Assembly: GCA_018378775.1 (NCBI GenBank)
Contig: JAGZWV010000002.1
Span: forward strand, 1-64,000
Direction of reading: 5' to 3'
Length of the DNA: 64,000 bases
Origin: Collinsella sp.
GTDB lineage: Bacteria; Actinomycetota; Coriobacteriia; Coriobacteriales; Coriobacteriaceae
Translations under genes and position numbers: made by a program
The notes under the pieces: generated by a model
What the model was told of the DNA's origin: nothing
Seen by the model: the letters and a program-made list of their open reading frames with translations, nothing else
Databases searched by the model: none
Part shown: piece by piece, positions 15,659-24,471 of the stretch
How the letters are laid out: every line of letters starts with the position of its first letter
How positions within the stretch are numbered: position 1 is the stretch's first letter

Positions 15659-17458
15659 CTACAGTCGTTGACACACCACGGACACACGCTGACCGTCAAA
15701 GCCAAAGCCCCAACGCATGCGCCCGACGGCGGGGCGCGGCACGCGGATATCATCGATGCCGTCGCGCTCTATGTCGAGCAGCGCCTGAACCGCCAACAGT
15801 TCCAGGCCCAGGGCATCGACGCCAGGGTCGTACAACATGTTGACCGTAATGAGCGGTCGCTCATCGAGCATGCCGAGCGTGTCGGCCACGTCAAACACCC
15901 GACCGGTGGGAATCACCTGGATATCCCAGCGATCCGAGACGCCACTTCGCTTGGAGCTGGGATTGCAATAGCCGGGCAGTCCAAAGCAGAGCCCCTGAAG
16001 CGCCAGATGATAGGCTGTCGGCATATCTGATTGGCCCACATCGATGCCCAGATCGCCGATAGCACAGCTCAAAGCTTGCTTTACAGTGTCCTCGTCTCCT
16101 CGACACAGCCCGTCATGGAACGAGTCGATAACTCCAACGTCCTCAACGGCGCACTCAAACCATTCCAGAATTACAAGACGGAGCGCCTGACGCACTTCGT
16201 TATTAGGCAGACGCAGGGAACGAAGGCACGCGCCGTCCTCCGAATGCCCCGTCATATCCGTCGTAAGGAATCCAGACAGATACAGCGCAATCCAGATATC
16301 TTCGGGCTTGGCGGCATCGACCTCCTCGGCATGCATATGCACTGGCGCCTCAATAAACCCATGCGGCTCAACCAAATCGAACAATGTGGACAGGCGAATG
16401 AGATTCCAGTCGCCGACGCATGCGCCCAGACGGTCGGCGTAACAATACAGATCCGCCCGAACGGGCGCGACGCAATCGCGATGTGCGTAGTCCACCACGC
16501 GCTCCGGGCTCGAGCAATAAAAACCACCAAACAGATAGCCCTCGAGCCACTCACGCGCGTCATCCAGACAGCCGTTGCGACCGATGCAATCCAACAGCAC
16601 TTGGACTTCGTCGTCCGAAAAACCGAACCATCGATCACACCAACTCGACAACGCTGTCGCCGACCGATAGGAAACCCCACGTTGGGACAACGCAAACTCG
16701 GCATGACCGGGGCGTTCGCACATCAGACACGTCAATCGCAACGAGTCGCCGGCATCGGCAATGGTGTCGAACAACATTCGGCTGAGCGACTCTAGGGAAT
16801 CCACGCTACCGTCGTCCTTAGCGTCCAAACGCTTTGGACATACCGCGTCGTAGTCGTCTATCAGAAGAACAACCCGCTCATCGAAAGCCGTCTGAAGCAG
16901 TTTAATAAGCACGCCAAGCGCCGCATCGATCTCCTTATCGCTGGCCACCCCACGCGCCGCCCTCTCGATAAGACGAACCTCACGTCTTGACAGATCAGGC
17001 GCGGCAAGCAGCGGCAGCAATCGGGCGCACTCGCGCACGACAGCCCCGCGAATTGCTGCCGCAGCACCAGCGCCATGCCTCGAAGCGGCAGCTGTAAAGT
17101 CGAGCATGATGACCGGATAACTCGCGTACTCATCACGATAGCGACCGCCGCCCGCCTGCCAAATCTGGGTACCAGCGAACAGGCTTCGATCCGGCAGCCG
17201 GTGATCAGGTCGTTCCAAATAGCACTTGAGCATCGATAAATTCATGCTCTTGCCAAAACCCTTGGGCCGACAGCAAAACGCAACAGGTGCTTCACTGTCC
17301 AATATATCGGCAATAAACATAGTCTTATCGACGAGCAAACACCGATTGATTGCATCGGAAAAGTCGTGTGCATCAACCGGTAGAGCTGCGCTATCCGCAT
17401 GATTGAGCAACCGTGCACCAAACGCATGAGTAAAACCACAATTCACCTGTTCAGACAC
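15659..17458 (-). CDS. AAA-ATPase-like / PD-(D/E)XK-like protein
   Basis: A 599-residue member of the large gut-bacterial family that combines an AAA-ATPase-like domain with a C-terminal PD-(D/E)XK nuclease-like domain. The N-terminal part shows FSDAINRCLLVDKTMFIADI and the Walker A region CCRPKGFGKSMNLSML; VVLLIDDYDAVCPK is Walker B. The C-terminal region from about residue 505 has GRVFDVADTLGM, but the strand that normally carries E-X-K reads LITVNMLYD, so the nuclease site looks degenerate. The GTG start at 17458 is preferred because AGAAGGAGAG lies six bases before it; the frame is open further upstream but without a ribosome site. Cellular role is unknown for the whole family. Confidence 0.82.
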   Translation of the reverse strand: MSEQVNCGFTHAFGARLLNHADSAALPVDAHDFSDAINRCLLVDKTMFIADILDSEAPVAFCCRPKGFGKSMNLSMLKCYLERPDHRLPDRSLFAGTQIWQAGGGRYRDEYASYPVIMLDFTAAASRHGAGAAAAIRGAVVRECARLLPLLAAPDLSRREVRLIERAARGVASDKEIDAALGVLIKLLQTAFDERVVLLIDDYDAVCPKRLDAKDDGSVDSLESLSRMLFDTIADAGDSLRLTCLMCERPGHAEFALSQRGVSYRSATALSSWCDRWFGFSDDEVQVLLDCIGRNGCLDDAREWLEGYLFGGFYCSSPERVVDYAHRDCVAPVRADLYCYADRLGACVGDWNLIRLSTLFDLVEPHGFIEAPVHMHAEEVDAAKPEDIWIALYLSGFLTTDMTGHSEDGACLRSLRLPNNEVRQALRLVILEWFECAVEDVGVIDSFHDGLCRGDEDTVKQALSCAIGDLGIDVGQSDMPTAYHLALQGLCFGLPGYCNPSSKRSGVSDRWDIQVIPTGRVFDVADTLGMLDERPLITVNMLYDPGVDALGLELLAVQALLDIERDGIDDIRVPRPAVGRMRWGFGFDGQRVSVVCQRL

Positions 17459-17592
17459 CGTAGACTCTCCTTCTAACGCAGCACGATGCCCATTGTAGCG
17501 AGCGGGTAGAGCGCAACAATATCGACATGCAAACGTTTCGGGCAGCGGTAGCAACAGACCCCCGAGGGGGCATAACAAATCGTTGCACAACA

Positions 17593-17627
17593 AAAAAGGG
17601 GCCCGATGCCGCCGCACCGGACCCCGT
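17593..17627 (-). terminator. Rho-independent terminator of the surface-protein gene
   Basis: On the minus strand a 12-bp stem (GGGGTCCGGTGC with GCATCGGGCCCC, two G-U pairs) is followed by TTTTTT. It lies about 30 bases beyond the stop codon at 17659. Confidence 0.8.
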
Positions 17628-17658
17628 CCCAAACTCTTATAGAAAACGATCTGGAAGA

Positions 17659-19479
17659 TTACTCCTCCGAGCCGTCCTCCCCAGAAGCCTTCTTCTGCTG
17701 ATCGAGCTTATGCTTACCACTTACGATAGACGTAGCGCCCAGTGTGGCCAAGCTTGCACTGGCAAGGCTCGCCATCACAATCAGATCGCCCGTCTTGGGC
17801 ATGTTGCCGCCCGAAGACTTGGTAGTTGTAGTCGTCGTAGTCGTGGTGGTCACCGTTTTGGAGTCATTTTGCTCCTGGACCTGGTCATCGGTGTTGCCCT
17901 TACCGCTGTCCTCGCTCTGCTGCTTTCCGTCCTCAGTCTTGCCTTTGCTCTTGTCTTTCTCCTCAGATTCAGACTTCTTATCCTCGTCCTTCTTCTGTTC
18001 GGACTTGTCGCTCTTCTCCTCAGAGCTAGAACCCTTATCGGATTCGGTCTTCTCGGAAGCCTTGTCCTTGGAGTCGCCCTTTGCGGCTTCGATCTTTTCC
18101 GTGGAAACCTGATCAGAGTTGCCCTTGTTCTGGGTCGAGCCGTTATTGACGCCAGCCATCAGCGAAGAGCCCAGCGTAGAACCAAGCTGCTCGGAGAAAG
18201 AAGGCTTCTTGTCCGGCGAAGCAACGGGAACGTCCGGCGCCTTATTCGAGTCATCCTTGGAAGCATCGGAACCAGGGGTTGCGTCAGAGCCGGAGCCGTT
18301 GTTAGAGCCGGTGTCAACGGACGAATCGCTCGAGCCGGTGGATGAGTTAGAGGTGCCAGCGCCGGTCGAACCAGAAGCGTCGCTGTCCGTATTGCCGGCA
18401 GAGCTTGAAGACGAATCGCCCGCAGCAGAGCCGTTTGAATCGGAGCCGTTCGAGGTAGAGCCGTTGTTGGTAGCGCCACCAGCAGAGCCATCACCGTCAG
18501 CACCGGTCGAGGGCGCATCCATCCTGTCATCGTTGGCATCGTCGCTCGAGTCGTCATTCGAATCAGGCGTCGGCGAGGGCGCCGGCGTGGGCTCGGGCTG
18601 CACGGGCGTCGCAGCGGCAGCGGCCTCGTCCTCGGCGATATAAACCAAGCAGTCCTTCAGCTCGTTGCGGTAGCGGTTCTTCCAGCCCTCATGATACTGG
18701 GGCTGGCTCGAATACTTGGTCGCCACGTTATTGACCACACTGTTGGAAAGCGCCGTCACAAACTCGCGATCAGTCATACTGTTAGAAAGGTTTGCCCAAC
18801 GGAAGAAGTCCCTGCAACCACCGGTGCCGCACATGTTGGTGATGCTCCACACCATGCCCTTAACGCAATCGGTACGGCCCGAAATATCAATGCCCAGGCC
18901 GCTCTTGAGCCACGCCTCGGTCACCGCATAGTACGAGTTGTACGCATACGCATCCTGCAGAGCCGAGAACTCAACAGGGTCGGTGTTATAAGCACCTTGG
19001 AAAGCCTCCTGCGCAATACGGCCCAACTCGGTGAGCTGGCCGTTCTCGTACATGGCATTGCTCGTGTTGGAAATCTCGCTGCCGCGATCAATCGCATCCT
19101 TGAGCATGCTGTATTTTTCGGGGTTGTAGTTGTAGGCCTGCTTCATAAACGGGATGAGCGACCAACGACGGTCGAACTGGTAATAACCCAGCGCGTTATA
19201 ACCGTCACCGTACGAAAAGCCCTGGTTATAGTTGCCGTGACTCTCGTATTTGGTGAAGTACTTCATCTCGGGAGTCACGTTAACAAACGAAACGCCCTGG
19301 ACCGACCTCAGCACGCCCGAGAAGGACTGCTGGGTGTAGAGACCCTTATCGATATCGGTGGCATCCGAGGCAACGCCCGGCGTGGGCTCCTCGGCAGCGG
19401 CGAGTGCCGGCACGGAAACGGCGCCAAACGAAAGCGCCAGCGTCAGGCCCGCGACAATAGCAGAATGCTTGGGCTGCAT
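17659..19479 (-). CDS. Sortase-type cell-wall protein with lysozyme-like domain
   Basis: A 606-residue exported protein. Residues 1-28 form a signal peptide (IVAGLTLALSFGAVSVPALA). Residues about 50-285 form a globular domain with KYFTKYESHGNYNQG and YNALGYYQFDRRW, reminiscent of lysozyme or lytic-transglycosylase folds in which the E of ES-G-N is catalytic. This is followed by a long Ser/Asp/Gly/Asn-rich spacer, a Lys/Glu/Ser-rich segment and a Thr run. The C-terminus carries MPKTGD, a hydrophobic helix and a charged tail, an LPXTG-like sorting signal with M in the first position. No sortase gene is nearby. It is a single gene with its own terminator; the two spacers probably carry the domain through the wall. 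Confidence 0.8.
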   Translation of the reverse strand: MQPKHSAIVAGLTLALSFGAVSVPALAAAEEPTPGVASDATDIDKGLYTQQSFSGVLRSVQGVSFVNVTPEMKYFTKYESHGNYNQGFSYGDGYNALGYYQFDRRWSLIPFMKQAYNYNPEKYSMLKDAIDRGSEISNTSNAMYENGQLTELGRIAQEAFQGAYNTDPVEFSALQDAYAYNSYYAVTEAWLKSGLGIDISGRTDCVKGMVWSITNMCGTGGCRDFFRWANLSNSMTDREFVTALSNSVVNNVATKYSSQPQYHEGWKNRYRNELKDCLVYIAEDEAAAAATPVQPEPTPAPSPTPDSNDDSSDDANDDRMDAPSTGADGDGSAGGATNNGSTSNGSDSNGSAAGDSSSSSAGNTDSDASGSTGAGTSNSSTGSSDSSVDTGSNNGSGSDATPGSDASKDDSNKAPDVPVASPDKKPSFSEQLGSTLGSSLMAGVNNGSTQNKGNSDQVSTEKIEAAKGDSKDKASEKTESDKGSSSEEKSDKSEQKKDEDKKSESEEKDKSKGKTEDGKQQSEDSGKGNTDDQVQEQNDSKTVTTTTTTTTTTKSSGGNMPKTGDLIVMASLASASLATLGATSIVSGKHKLDQQKKASGEDGSEE

Positions 19480-19616
19480 AAGATCCTCCCTGCATTGGTG
19501 TAGTTAAAGTGCAGTTTGCAAAGATAAAAATAAGTATTGCAGCTCGCCCGTTGTTGCACAACAACCCCTCGGTAAACGGCAACAACCCTCCGCGAAATCC
19601 GCGAAATCTAAAGGAA

Positions 19617-20036
19617 TTAAACAAACTGGTCGTCGGGCACCAGAAGAAGATCGCCGTAGCGTCCCATCAGCCCGTCTCTCAACTGACAGAAAGCGGGGAT
19701 ATAGACGTTCAAGATGCGCTGAATCAAATCTTGAGCGAGCTTGTTGTCGTAGATATGGACGTTCGTATTGCGGTCTCTGAGCATGTCTAGCCAGGCCGCC
19801 TCATCAATAAAGTCGTAGAATCGGTACGACTCCTTCAAGATGGCACGAGGAGACCCCGACGCGGCAAGCGTGGCGCCCTCATACTCGAGCAGACGCTTAA
19901 GGAGCTTCCAGCTCAGTTCAAATTGAAGATTGAACTTATTAATCAATCCACTCTGAACAAAATCATTGTTGAGATCCTGATTGGGCGCATCCTCAAGATT
20001 CGCCAAGGCGCTAACAAAGTTCTCATATTTTTTCAT
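19617..20036 (-). CDS. hepT: HepT-like HEPN toxin of a HEPN/MNT pair
   Basis: A 139-residue protein of the HI0074/HepT group, made of helices around NLQFELSWKLLKRLLEYEG. It has RNTNVHIY, which matches the R-X4-H-X-Y motif of HepT ribonuclease toxins. In characterised pairs the tyrosine is AMPylated by the partner MntA, silencing the RNase. The start ATG overlaps the end of the nucleotidyltransferase gene by 14 bases, so the two are translated together with the antitoxin first. Whether this pair acts as a toxin-antitoxin or only as a substrate-binding/nucleotidyltransferase complex cannot be read from sequence. Confidence 0.82.
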   Translation of the reverse strand: MKKYENFVSALANLEDAPNQDLNNDFVQSGLINKFNLQFELSWKLLKRLLEYEGATLAASGSPRAILKESYRFYDFIDEAAWLDMLRDRNTNVHIYDNKLAQDLIQRILNVYIPAFCQLRDGLMGRYGDLLLVPDDQFV

Positions 20037-20310
20037 ACAGAATCACACCATCCCTGGCAATCTCATCGAGCAATTGCTGCGATAGGGACTCGTCGAGATT
20101 GACGACATCTACATCTAAAAGAGTATCAAGATGTTCCTCGATCAAATATGAGAAACGGCCGAAATCCCGGCAACCTGCTACGGCGATGTCAATATCGCTC
20201 TTGGGCAAGTTGTCGCCTCGAGCACGAGAACCAAACAACACGACCTTCTCGGCGTCACATTCCCGAGCAAAAACTTCAATTTGCTTATACACCTTGTCGA
20301 GAGATGCCAT
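20023..20310 (-). CDS. mntA: MntA-like minimal nucleotidyltransferase (antitoxin)
   Basis: A 95-residue minimal nucleotidyltransferase. VVLFGSRARGDNLPKSDIDI satisfies the GS-X10-D-X-D signature of MNT-domain enzymes. Known MntA proteins transfer AMP from ATP to the tyrosine of HepT. It is the first gene of the pair, with the downstream toxin overlapping its stop codon. It lies only eight bases beyond the stop of the Rrf2-type regulator on the same strand, so it may share that transcript. The length is typical for stand-alone MNT proteins. Confidence 0.85.
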   Translation of the reverse strand: MASLDKVYKQIEVFARECDAEKVVLFGSRARGDNLPKSDIDIAVAGCRDFGRFSYLIEEHLDTLLDVDVVNLDESLSQQLLDEIARDGVILYEKI

Positions 20311-20318
20311 TTGCAGCC

Positions 20319-20750
20319 CTACAGCTTAATGTCAAAGTTGATCTCGGGGACGGCGGCCAGGTCGGCCAACGTCACGCCGTCGACGTACTTTTCGATCACG
20401 TCATCCAGACCGCGCCAGAACTTGACGGTCGAGCACAAATCGCTACGGGTGCAGCTGTTGTCGATGCCATCGCACGCCACCGGAGCCGTGCTGCCCTCAA
20501 CGGCACGCAGGATGTCGCCGGCACGCACCTCGGCCGGGTCCTTGGCCATCATGTAGCCGCCGCCCTTGCCGCGCACGCTCTTAAGCAGGCCCGCCTTCAT
20601 AAGCGGACGAACCAGCTGCTCCAGATACTTTTGCGAGATGTGCTCGCGGTCGGCAACCTCGCGCAAGGCAATCTTGCCCTCGGCGTCGCCCAGCGCCGCG
20701 ATATAGATCATTAACCGGAGGGCATAGCGGCCCTTGGAAGAAATGAGCAT
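20319..20750 (-). CDS. Rrf2-family regulator, IscR-like
   Basis: A 143-residue Rrf2-type repressor. The N-terminal winged helix covers LISSKGRYALRLMIYIAALG and YLEQLVRPLMKAGLLKSVRG, and KGGGYMMAKDP is the family wing. Three cysteines in the spacing C-X6-C-X5-C (ACDGIDNSCTRSDLC) could bind an iron-sulfur cluster, as in IscR. The ATG at 20750 is chosen because GGGAGGG precedes it and the family starts with this MLISSKGRYAL; upstream codons in frame have no ribosome site. It is divergent from the suf operon, which it probably controls, and a 10-bp inverted repeat overlaps its own upstream region. Confidence 0.9.
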   Translation of the reverse strand: MLISSKGRYALRLMIYIAALGDAEGKIALREVADREHISQKYLEQLVRPLMKAGLLKSVRGKGGGYMMAKDPAEVRAGDILRAVEGSTAPVACDGIDNSCTRSDLCSTVKFWRGLDDVIEKYVDGVTLADLAAVPEINFDIKL

Positions 20751-20792
20751 ACCTACCCTCCCATCGCATCTGGAACAACATGACCAGGTTTG

Positions 20793-20890
20793 TTTGTCCC
20801 AAATCTTAAGTAATTGGGACAAACACAACAGGTTATTTTGTCCCAGAATTTGAAAAGTCGAGTGGATTAGTCGGGTTTTCCCTTGACTAA
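20793..20890. promoter_or_regulatory. Operator candidates between the Rrf2 gene and suf
   Basis: A perfect inverted repeat, TTTGTCCCAA (20793-20802) and TTGGGACAAA (20814-20823), lies close upstream of the regulator. A related half-site TTTTGTCCCA is at 20836-20845. A second inverted repeat, TTAGTC (20867-20872) and GACTAA (20885-20890), overlaps a possible suf -35 element TTGACT (20883-20888) that is followed after 16 bases by TAACTT. The arrangement suits autoregulation of the Rrf2 gene and repression of suf. Binding is inferred. Confidence 0.55.
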
Positions 20891-20974
20891 CGCCGAACCC
20901 ATAGTAACTTTATTCCGAGAAGATTCCTAGGGTTTAGTACACCTATGAGTACACCATACACAGAGAGGGACAGC

Positions 20975-21775
20975 ATGAGCGCAAATCCGCTGCTTTCCAT
21001 CGAAGGTCTGACCGCCTCCGTGGACGAGAAGACCATCCTCCACAACGTCAACCTTAACGTCGCCGCCGGCGAGACCCACGTGCTGATGGGACCCAACGGC
21101 GCCGGCAAGTCCACCCTCGGCCACCTGGTCATGGGCGACCCCGTTTACACGGTCAACGACGGCCGCATCGTCTTTGACGGCCAGGACATCACCGAGCTCA
21201 CCACCGACAAGCGCTCACGCGCCGGCCTGTTCCTGAGCTTCCAAGCCCCGGTCGAGATCCCTGGCGTGCCGCTGTCGAGCTTTTTGCGCGCCAGCATCGC
21301 CGGCCGCCCCGGCCTGGAGATGAAGGGCAAGGAGTTCCGCCGTCGCGTCAAGGAGCTCGCGGCCGAGCTCAACATGGATACCGCCTATCTCAACCGCGAG
21401 CTGGGCGTAGGCTTCTCAGGCGGCGAGAAGAAGAAGGTCGAGATGCTCCAGCTTCTGCTGCTGCAGCCCAAGCTCGCCATTCTGGACGAGACCGACTCCG
21501 GCCTGGACGTCGACGCCCTGTCCACCGTCAGCCACGGCATGGATGCCTACCGCAAGAGCTGCGACGGCTCCATGCTCATCATCACGCACAATACGCGCAT
21601 CCTGGAGCACCTGGATGTCGACCGCGTCCACGTTATGGTCAAGGGCCACATCGTGCGCGAGGACGACGCCTCGCTCATCCCCTGGATCGACAAGAACGGC
21701 TTTGAGACCTTCGAGCATGAGGCCGCCGAGCAGCGCGCCCAGGCCGAAGCCGCCGCTGCCGAGCAGCAGGCGTAA
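20975..21775 (+). CDS. sufC: SufC, Fe-S cluster assembly ATPase
   Basis: The 266-residue ABC-type ATPase of the SufBCD scaffold complex, which builds iron-sulfur clusters in the cytoplasm. Walker A is MGPNGAGKSTLGH, the signature is GFSGGEKKKVEMLQ and Walker B is LAILDETDSGLDVDAL, all canonical. The ATG at 20975 is preferred over one ten codons upstream because GAGGGA sits five bases before it. It is first of the sufCBDSU operon, all on the plus strand with overlaps or very short gaps. A possible promoter lies near 20883-20910. Confidence 0.96.
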   Translation: MSANPLLSIEGLTASVDEKTILHNVNLNVAAGETHVLMGPNGAGKSTLGHLVMGDPVYTVNDGRIVFDGQDITELTTDKRSRAGLFLSFQAPVEIPGVPLSSFLRASIAGRPGLEMKGKEFRRRVKELAAELNMDTAYLNRELGVGFSGGEKKKVEMLQLLLLQPKLAILDETDSGLDVDALSTVSHGMDAYRKSCDGSMLIITHNTRILEHLDVDRVHVMVKGHIVREDDASLIPWIDKNGFETFEHEAAEQRAQAEAAAAEQQA

Positions 21776-21787
21776 AGGGGCGACGCA

Positions 21788-23200
21788 ATGACCAAGAACC
21801 GCACCGAGGTCGCGGACATCGACCGCAGCCTCTACGACTTCACCTATGGCGAGGAGGGATTCGAGCGCCTCGATGCCGGCATCACGCCCGACATCGTGCG
21901 CGAGATCAGCGCCAAGAAGGACGAGCCACAGTGGATGCTCGACCTGCGTCTGAAGTCCCTCGAGATCTTTAACCGCTTCCCGGACCCGACGTGGGGACCC
22001 TCCATCGAGGGTCTGGACATGGACAACATCGTCACCTACGTCAAACCCAACACCGACCAAAAGCACGACTGGGAGTCGGTGCCCGACGACATCAAGAACA
22101 CCTTTGAGCGCCTGGGTATCCCCGAGGCCGAGCGCAGCTACCTGGCGGGCGTCGGCGCGCAGTACGACTCCGAGCTCGTCTACCACAACATGCAGGACAC
22201 CGCGTCCAAGATGGGCATCGTCTACTCCGGCATCGAGGAGGCCCTGCACGATCCGCGGTGGGAGCCGCTCATCCACGAGAAGTTTATGACGCTCATCCCG
22301 CCCACCGACCACAAGTTTGCGGCTCTGCACGGCGCCGTGTGGTCGGGCGGCTCGTTTGTCTACGTGCCCAAGGGCACCAAGTTGGACTTCCCGCTGCAGA
22401 GCTACTTCCGCCTCAACGCCAAGGGTGCCGGCCAGTTTGAGCACACGCTCATCATCGTCGAGGACGATGCCGACCTGCACTTTATCGAGGGTTGCTCCGC
22501 GCCCAAGTACAACGTGGCCAACCTCCACGCCGGCGCCGTCGAGCTCTTTGTGGGCAAGCGTGCGCACCTGCGCTACTCGACCATCGAGAACTGGTCCAAG
22601 AACATGTACAACCTCAACACCAAGCGTGCGCGCGTGGACGAGGACGGCGACATCGAGTGGATCAGCGGCTCCTTCGGTAGCCACGTGGGCTACCTCTACC
22701 CCATGAGTGTGCTCAACGGCCGCCGCGCCCGGTCGAGCTTTACCGGCATCACCTTTGCCGGCGCCGGGCAGAACCTCGATACCGGCTGTAAGGTCGTGCT
22801 CAACGCCCCCGAGACCTCGGCAACCGTCGAGACCAAGGGCATCTCCAAGAGCGGCGGCATTCAGACCTTCCGCAGCTCCATCGTGGCCACGCCCAAGGCC
22901 GAGGGTTCCAAGGCAACCGTGAGCTGCCAGTCGCTCATGCTCGACGACCAGAGCCGCTCCGACACCATCCCCGCCATGGACATCCGCGCCAAGAACGTCG
23001 ACATCGGCCACGAGGCCACCATCGGCCGCATCGGCGACGACAAGGTGTTCTACCTGATGAGCCGCGGCATCTCGGAGGAAGAGGCCCGCACCATGATCGT
23101 CAACGGCTTTGCCAACCCGGTCTCCAAGGAGCTGCCGCTGGAGTACGCCGTCGAGATGAACAACCTGATCAAGCTCGAGATGGAAGGAGCGATCGGATAA
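21788..23200 (+). CDS. sufB: SufB, Fe-S cluster scaffold
   Basis: A 470-residue core scaffold protein on which the nascent cluster is assembled together with SufD and SufC. It has the beta-helix core of the family, with ENWSKNMYNLNTKRA and GSFGSHVGYLYPMS, and the C-terminal DIGHEATIGRIGDDKVFYLM and SRGISEEEA that contact SufC. Length is normal. AAAGGGG precedes the ATG. The stop overlaps the sufD start by one base. Confidence 0.96.
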   Translation: MTKNRTEVADIDRSLYDFTYGEEGFERLDAGITPDIVREISAKKDEPQWMLDLRLKSLEIFNRFPDPTWGPSIEGLDMDNIVTYVKPNTDQKHDWESVPDDIKNTFERLGIPEAERSYLAGVGAQYDSELVYHNMQDTASKMGIVYSGIEEALHDPRWEPLIHEKFMTLIPPTDHKFAALHGAVWSGGSFVYVPKGTKLDFPLQSYFRLNAKGAGQFEHTLIIVEDDADLHFIEGCSAPKYNVANLHAGAVELFVGKRAHLRYSTIENWSKNMYNLNTKRARVDEDGDIEWISGSFGSHVGYLYPMSVLNGRRARSSFTGITFAGAGQNLDTGCKVVLNAPETSATVETKGISKSGGIQTFRSSIVATPKAEGSKATVSCQSLMLDDQSRSDTIPAMDIRAKNVDIGHEATIGRIGDDKVFYLMSRGISEEEARTMIVNGFANPVSKELPLEYAVEMNNLIKLEMEGAIG

Positions 23201-24471
23201 TGAAACAGACCACGAACACCGCTGCTACCGCCCTTGAGCAGGTCAACGCGATGCCGGCCGCCACTTGGGGCTGGCTGAAGATGAATCAGACCAAGCTCGA
23301 GCTCTCTGACGAGCTTGCCGCCGCTCCCACCGAGGCCGTTGAGGTCGAGGGCTTGGACGAGCAGTTTACTGGCGTGGCAGACGCGTTCGAAGCCGCCATG
23401 GACACCATGGCCGAGCGCTTCCCCGAGCGCCGCGCCTCCGCCCCCGGCGACGCCGCCGACCGCGCCCGCATCACGCCTGAGACCGAGCTCGACGTGCCCG
23501 CCACCTCCATCTACCAGGCCGGCGCCATCAAGCTCGAGGAGGAGCTCTCCCCTGCCGAGGCCTTCGAGACTGGCATGGGCGAGGCTACCTACACCTACCT
23601 GGCCGACCACGCCACCAAGCGCGTCGTCATCGATGTGCCCGCATACAAGCACGCCACGGTTACCGTGCGCGTGAGTGGCGTCGACGCTGCCGCGGCCATC
23701 GCCGCCATCGATGTCGTCGCCCGTCCGCAGGCAACGCTCGACCTGCGCATAGCCCCGGACTCCCCCGTTGCCGGCCAAGGCGTCGTGGGCTCCGCGCTAC
23801 GCGTGTGCGCCCACGAGTACGCCACCGTCAACGTGACCTGCACGCAGACGCTCGACGATAGCTGGATCGCGCTCGACGACACCGGCCTGTTCCTGGACGA
23901 GGGCGCGCGCGTCAACGTGCAGCACACCGTCCTGGGTGCTGGCGCCAGCGCCACCGGCCTTGCCGGCGACCTGTTGGGCGATACCGCCAAGGTGACGATC
24001 GATACCGATTACCTGGGCGCCCGCGAGCAGGTGCGCGACTTTAACTACGAGCTGCGCCACCGCGGCCGCAAGACCGAGTGCGAGATCGACGCCAACGGCG
24101 TGCTGACTGGCACGTCCAAGAAGGTCTACCGTGGCACCATCGACCTCGTGCACGGTTGCAAGGGCGCAACCGGCACCGAGCGCGAGACGGCGCTCTTGGC
24201 CAACAAGGGCGTCGACAACAAGACCGTCCCCGTCATCCTCTGCGACGAGGACGACGTTGCCGGCAACCACGGCGCCACCATCGGTCACGTCCGCGACGAG
24301 CAGCTGTTCTACCTCGCCTGCCGCGGCCTTGACCAAAACGCCGCCGAGGACCTGTTCATCCGCGCCAAGCTGGAGGACGCCGCACTTTCCACCACCGACG
24401 AGCGCACCCGCGCCGCCGTCGTCCGCCTAGGCAACAACCTGATCGACAACTTTGAAGAGGAGCTCGCATGA
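23200..24471 (+). CDS. sufD: SufD, Fe-S cluster scaffold partner
   Basis: A 423-residue SufD-type protein. The N-terminal third is variable and acidic; the C-terminal part follows the SufB/SufD fold, with LRHRGRKTECEIDANGVL, a short HGCKGATGTERE segment and ATIGHVRDEQLFYLACRGLD, the region equivalent to the SufC contact of SufB. SufD pairs with SufB and provides ligands for cluster assembly and iron entry. Its ATG overlaps the sufB stop and its stop overlaps the sufS start (ATGA), so translation is coupled along the operon. Confidence 0.93.
   Translation: MKQTTNTAATALEQVNAMPAATWGWLKMNQTKLELSDELAAAPTEAVEVEGLDEQFTGVADAFEAAMDTMAERFPERRASAPGDAADRARITPETELDVPATSIYQAGAIKLEEELSPAEAFETGMGEATYTYLADHATKRVVIDVPAYKHATVTVRVSGVDAAAAIAAIDVVARPQATLDLRIAPDSPVAGQGVVGSALRVCAHEYATVNVTCTQTLDDSWIALDDTGLFLDEGARVNVQHTVLGAGASATGLAGDLLGDTAKVTIDTDYLGAREQVRDFNYELRHRGRKTECEIDANGVLTGTSKKVYRGTIDLVHGCKGATGTERETALLANKGVDNKTVPVILCDEDDVAGNHGATIGHVRDEQLFYLACRGLDQNAAEDLFIRAKLEDAALSTTDERTRAAVVRLGNNLIDNFEEELA

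Noticed and set aside
21416..23011. Very long open frame antisense to sufC/sufB
   Set aside because: GC-rich genes with C/G in third positions leave their complementary frames open; the translation is low-complexity Val/Gly/Leu and Asp-rich and has no ribosome site. The same applies to antisense frames at 24309-25826, 28106-30031, 37756-40431 and 40840-42723.
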